Assembly: GCF_026341855.1 (NCBI RefSeq)
Contig: NZ_JAPENW010000001.1
Coordinates: 2,232,001-2,296,000, forward strand
DNA: 64,000 bases
DNA from: Streptomyces sp. NBC_00568
GTDB taxonomy: Bacteria > Actinomycetota > Actinomycetes > Streptomycetales > Streptomycetaceae
Direction: 5' to 3'
The notes below the pieces were generated by a model. It had not been told where the DNA came from. It saw nothing but the letters and a program-made list of their open reading frames with translations, and ran no database searches. How positions within the stretch are numbered: the stretch's first letter is position 1; each line of letters starts with the position of its first letter. This document shows positions 62,692 through 64,000 of this stretch, piece by piece. The position numbers and the translations under genes are program-made.

Positions 62692-63038
62692 TACCGGGTT
62701 CCTTCCTTGCTGCTGACGACCACGGTGATGTGGCTGGTCCGCTTGCGGATCCGGTAGGCACGGCCCTGGGCACGCGGCCGGAACCGCTTCAGGGTCGGAC
62801 CCTCGTCGACGTAGGCCTCGGAGATGACGAGGCTGCCGGCGTCGGTGTGGTCGTAGTTGTGTGCGGCGTTGGCAATGGCGCTGTCAAGCACCTTGCCGAC
62901 CGGCACGCTCGCGGCCTGCGGGGCGAAACGCAGGACCGCCTGAGCCTCCGTGGCATCCATGCCACGGATAAGGTCCACCACTCGGCGGGCCTTCATGGGC
63001 GTAACGCGGATGTACCGCGCCTGGGCCCTGGCTTCCAT
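62691..63038 (-). CDS. rplV: 50S ribosomal protein L22
   Basis: 115 residues from ATG 63038 ([26 protein letters not shown]), which follows GAAGGAC. An ATG at 63074 would add 12 residues without family support. The beta-hairpin that lines the exit tunnel is [22 protein letters not shown]. Confidence 0.96.
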   Translation of the reverse strand: MEARAQARYIRVTPMKARRVVDLIRGMDATEAQAVLRFAPQAASVPVGKVLDSAIANAAHNYDHTDAGSLVISEAYVDEGPTLKRFRPRAQGRAYRIRKRTSHITVVVSSKEGTR

Positions 63039-63080
63039 GGTTGTCCTTCCAGTGTCTGTCATGGTCGATTCCACCCCGCG

Positions 63081-63362
63081 TTAGCGGCGCTTCGACTTCC
63101 GGTCGTCCTTGACGTGACCCCGGAAGGTGCGCGTCGGCGAGAACTCGCCGAGCTTGTGGCCGACCATCGACTCGGTGACAAACACCGGGATGTGGGTCTT
63201 GCCGTTGTGCACCGCGATCGTGTGGCCGAGCATGGCCGGGATGATCATCGAGCGACGGGACCAGGTCTTGATGACGTTCTTGGTACCGGCTTCGTTCTGT
63301 ACGTCCACCTTCTTTACAAGGTGTCCGTCGACGAAGGGTCCCTTCTTGAGACTGCGCGGCAT
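63081..63362 (-). CDS. rpsS: 30S ribosomal protein S19
   Basis: 93 residues, [75 protein letters not shown]10 operon between rplB (12 bp) and rplV. Confidence 0.97.
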   Translation of the reverse strand: MPRSLKKGPFVDGHLVKKVDVQNEAGTKNVIKTWSRRSMIIPAMLGHTIAVHNGKTHIPVFVTESMVGHKLGEFSPTRTFRGHVKDDRKSKRR

Positions 63363-63374
63363 CTAAACCCGCTC

Positions 63375-64000
63375 CTAGCGCTTCTTGTTCGTCTTGCGGC
63401 GGCGGACGATGTACTTGTTCGAAGCCTTCTTCGGCGAACGAGTACGACCCTCCTTCTGACCCCACGGGGAGACCGGGTGGCGACCACCGGAGGTCTTGCC
63501 CTCACCACCACCGTGCGGGTGGTCAACCGGGTTCATCGCCACACCGCGGACGGACGGGCGAACGCCCAGCCAGCGCTTACGGCCGGCCTTACCCCAGTTG
63601 ATGTTGCTCTGCTCGGCGTTGCCGACCTCGCCGACCGTGGCGCGGCAGCGCTGGTCGACCAGACGGATCTCACCGGAGGGCATGCGGAGGTGGGCCATGG
63701 TGCCCTCCTTCGCGAGCAGCTGCACCGAGGCACCGGCGGAGCGGGCGAACTTGGCGCCGCCACCGGGACGGATCTCGATCGCGTGGATCGTGGTACCGAC
63801 CGGGATGTTGCGGAGCGCCAGGTTGTTGCCCGGCTTGATGTCGGCCCCGGGACCGTTCTCGACGCGGTCACCCTGCGACAGGTTGCGGGGGGCGAGGATG
63901 TAGCGCTTCTCGCCGTCCGCGTAGTGAAGCAGCGCGATGCGCGCGGTGCGGTTGGGGTCGTACTCGATGTGCGCGACCTTCGCCGGCACGCCGTCCTTGT
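63375..64000 (-). CDS. rplB: 50S ribosomal protein L2, C-terminal part (cut by window edge)
   Basis: About 208 of some 277 residues are visible, beginning in [61 protein letters not shown] holds the conserved histidine close to the peptidyl transferase centre. The C-terminus is [13 protein letters not shown]. The gene starts outside the window. Confidence 0.98.
   Translation of the reverse strand, partial: KDGVPAKVAHIEYDPNRTARIALLHYADGEKRYILAPRNLSQGDRVENGPGADIKPGNNLALRNIPVGTTIHAIEIRPGGGAKFARSAGASVQLLAKEGTMAHLRMPSGEIRLVDQRCRATVGEVGNAEQSNINWGKAGRKRWLGVRPSVRGVAMNPVDHPHGGGEGKTSGGRHPVSPWGQKEGRTRSPKKASNKYIVRRRKTNKKR

Overview
The window is a stretch of actinobacterial chromosome, very probably Streptomyces. 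The evidence is third-codon-position GC saturation throughout, the developmental pair bldM and whiD, the essential sigma factor gene shbA beside guaB, a groES-groEL1 operon under two CIRCE elements, and a complete spc/alpha ribosomal region without rpsD. No tRNA, rRNA, CRISPR array, insertion sequence, integrase or replication origin was seen. The gene order at both ends resembles, from memory, the region around guaB and the ribosomal operons of S. coelicolor.

Layout. 1-3 kb: 5' part of guaB, shbA, bldM (with a near-perfect sigma-BldN promoter) and divergent whiD. 3-7 kb: a LysR regulator divergent from a MOSC-domain gene, an SDR oxidoreductase and a SnoaL-like protein. 6.8-9.1 kb: groES-groEL1. 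9.1-12.2 kb: two lipoprotein polysaccharide deacetylases and an SAM-dependent methyltransferase. 12-29 kb is the most variable-looking part: a secreted PD40/CWB2 protein, an ECF42-type sigma factor with its DGPF partner, a broken Uma2 gene coupled to a HTH/zinc-ribbon protein, an LCP-family protein, and a xylan-use locus. That locus holds a LacI regulator, an ABC importer for a sugar (probably xylobiose), a GH3 glycosidase, a second LacI regulator and a secreted GH10 xylanase with CBM2. 29-45 kb: housekeeping genes for the t6A tRNA modification (tsaD, tsaB, tsaE), rimI, and cell-wall or cofactor synthesis (alr, an L,D-transpeptidase, nnr, acpS, glmS, coaA, glmM), with a few unknowns and a DUF389 membrane protein. 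45-64 kb: rplM-rpsI, truA, then the alpha, secY and spc operons back to rplB, all on the minus strand.

How the genes work together. The xylan genes make a chain: secreted GH10 cuts xylan, the ABC importer takes up short xylo-oligosaccharides, cytoplasmic GH3 finishes them, and LacI repressors sit at CGAA/TTCG-type inverted repeats downstream of recognisable promoters. glmS and glmM supply UDP-GlcNAc precursors, alr D-alanine, and the L,D-transpeptidase, LCP protein and deacetylases act on the envelope. guaB, shbA, bldM and whiD link GTP supply, vegetative transcription and sporulation control.

The less expected signals are in noncoding DNA: a repeated TANNNT-N6/7-start-codon layout that predicts many leaderless mRNAs, a series of perfect GC-rich hairpins inside the ribosomal operons, long loop-less palindromes, a G-rich tandem repeat inside the xylan operon, and what looks like a decayed GT87 glycosyltransferase gene between rplM and a secreted-protein gene. 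I did not find a convincing undescribed multi-gene system.
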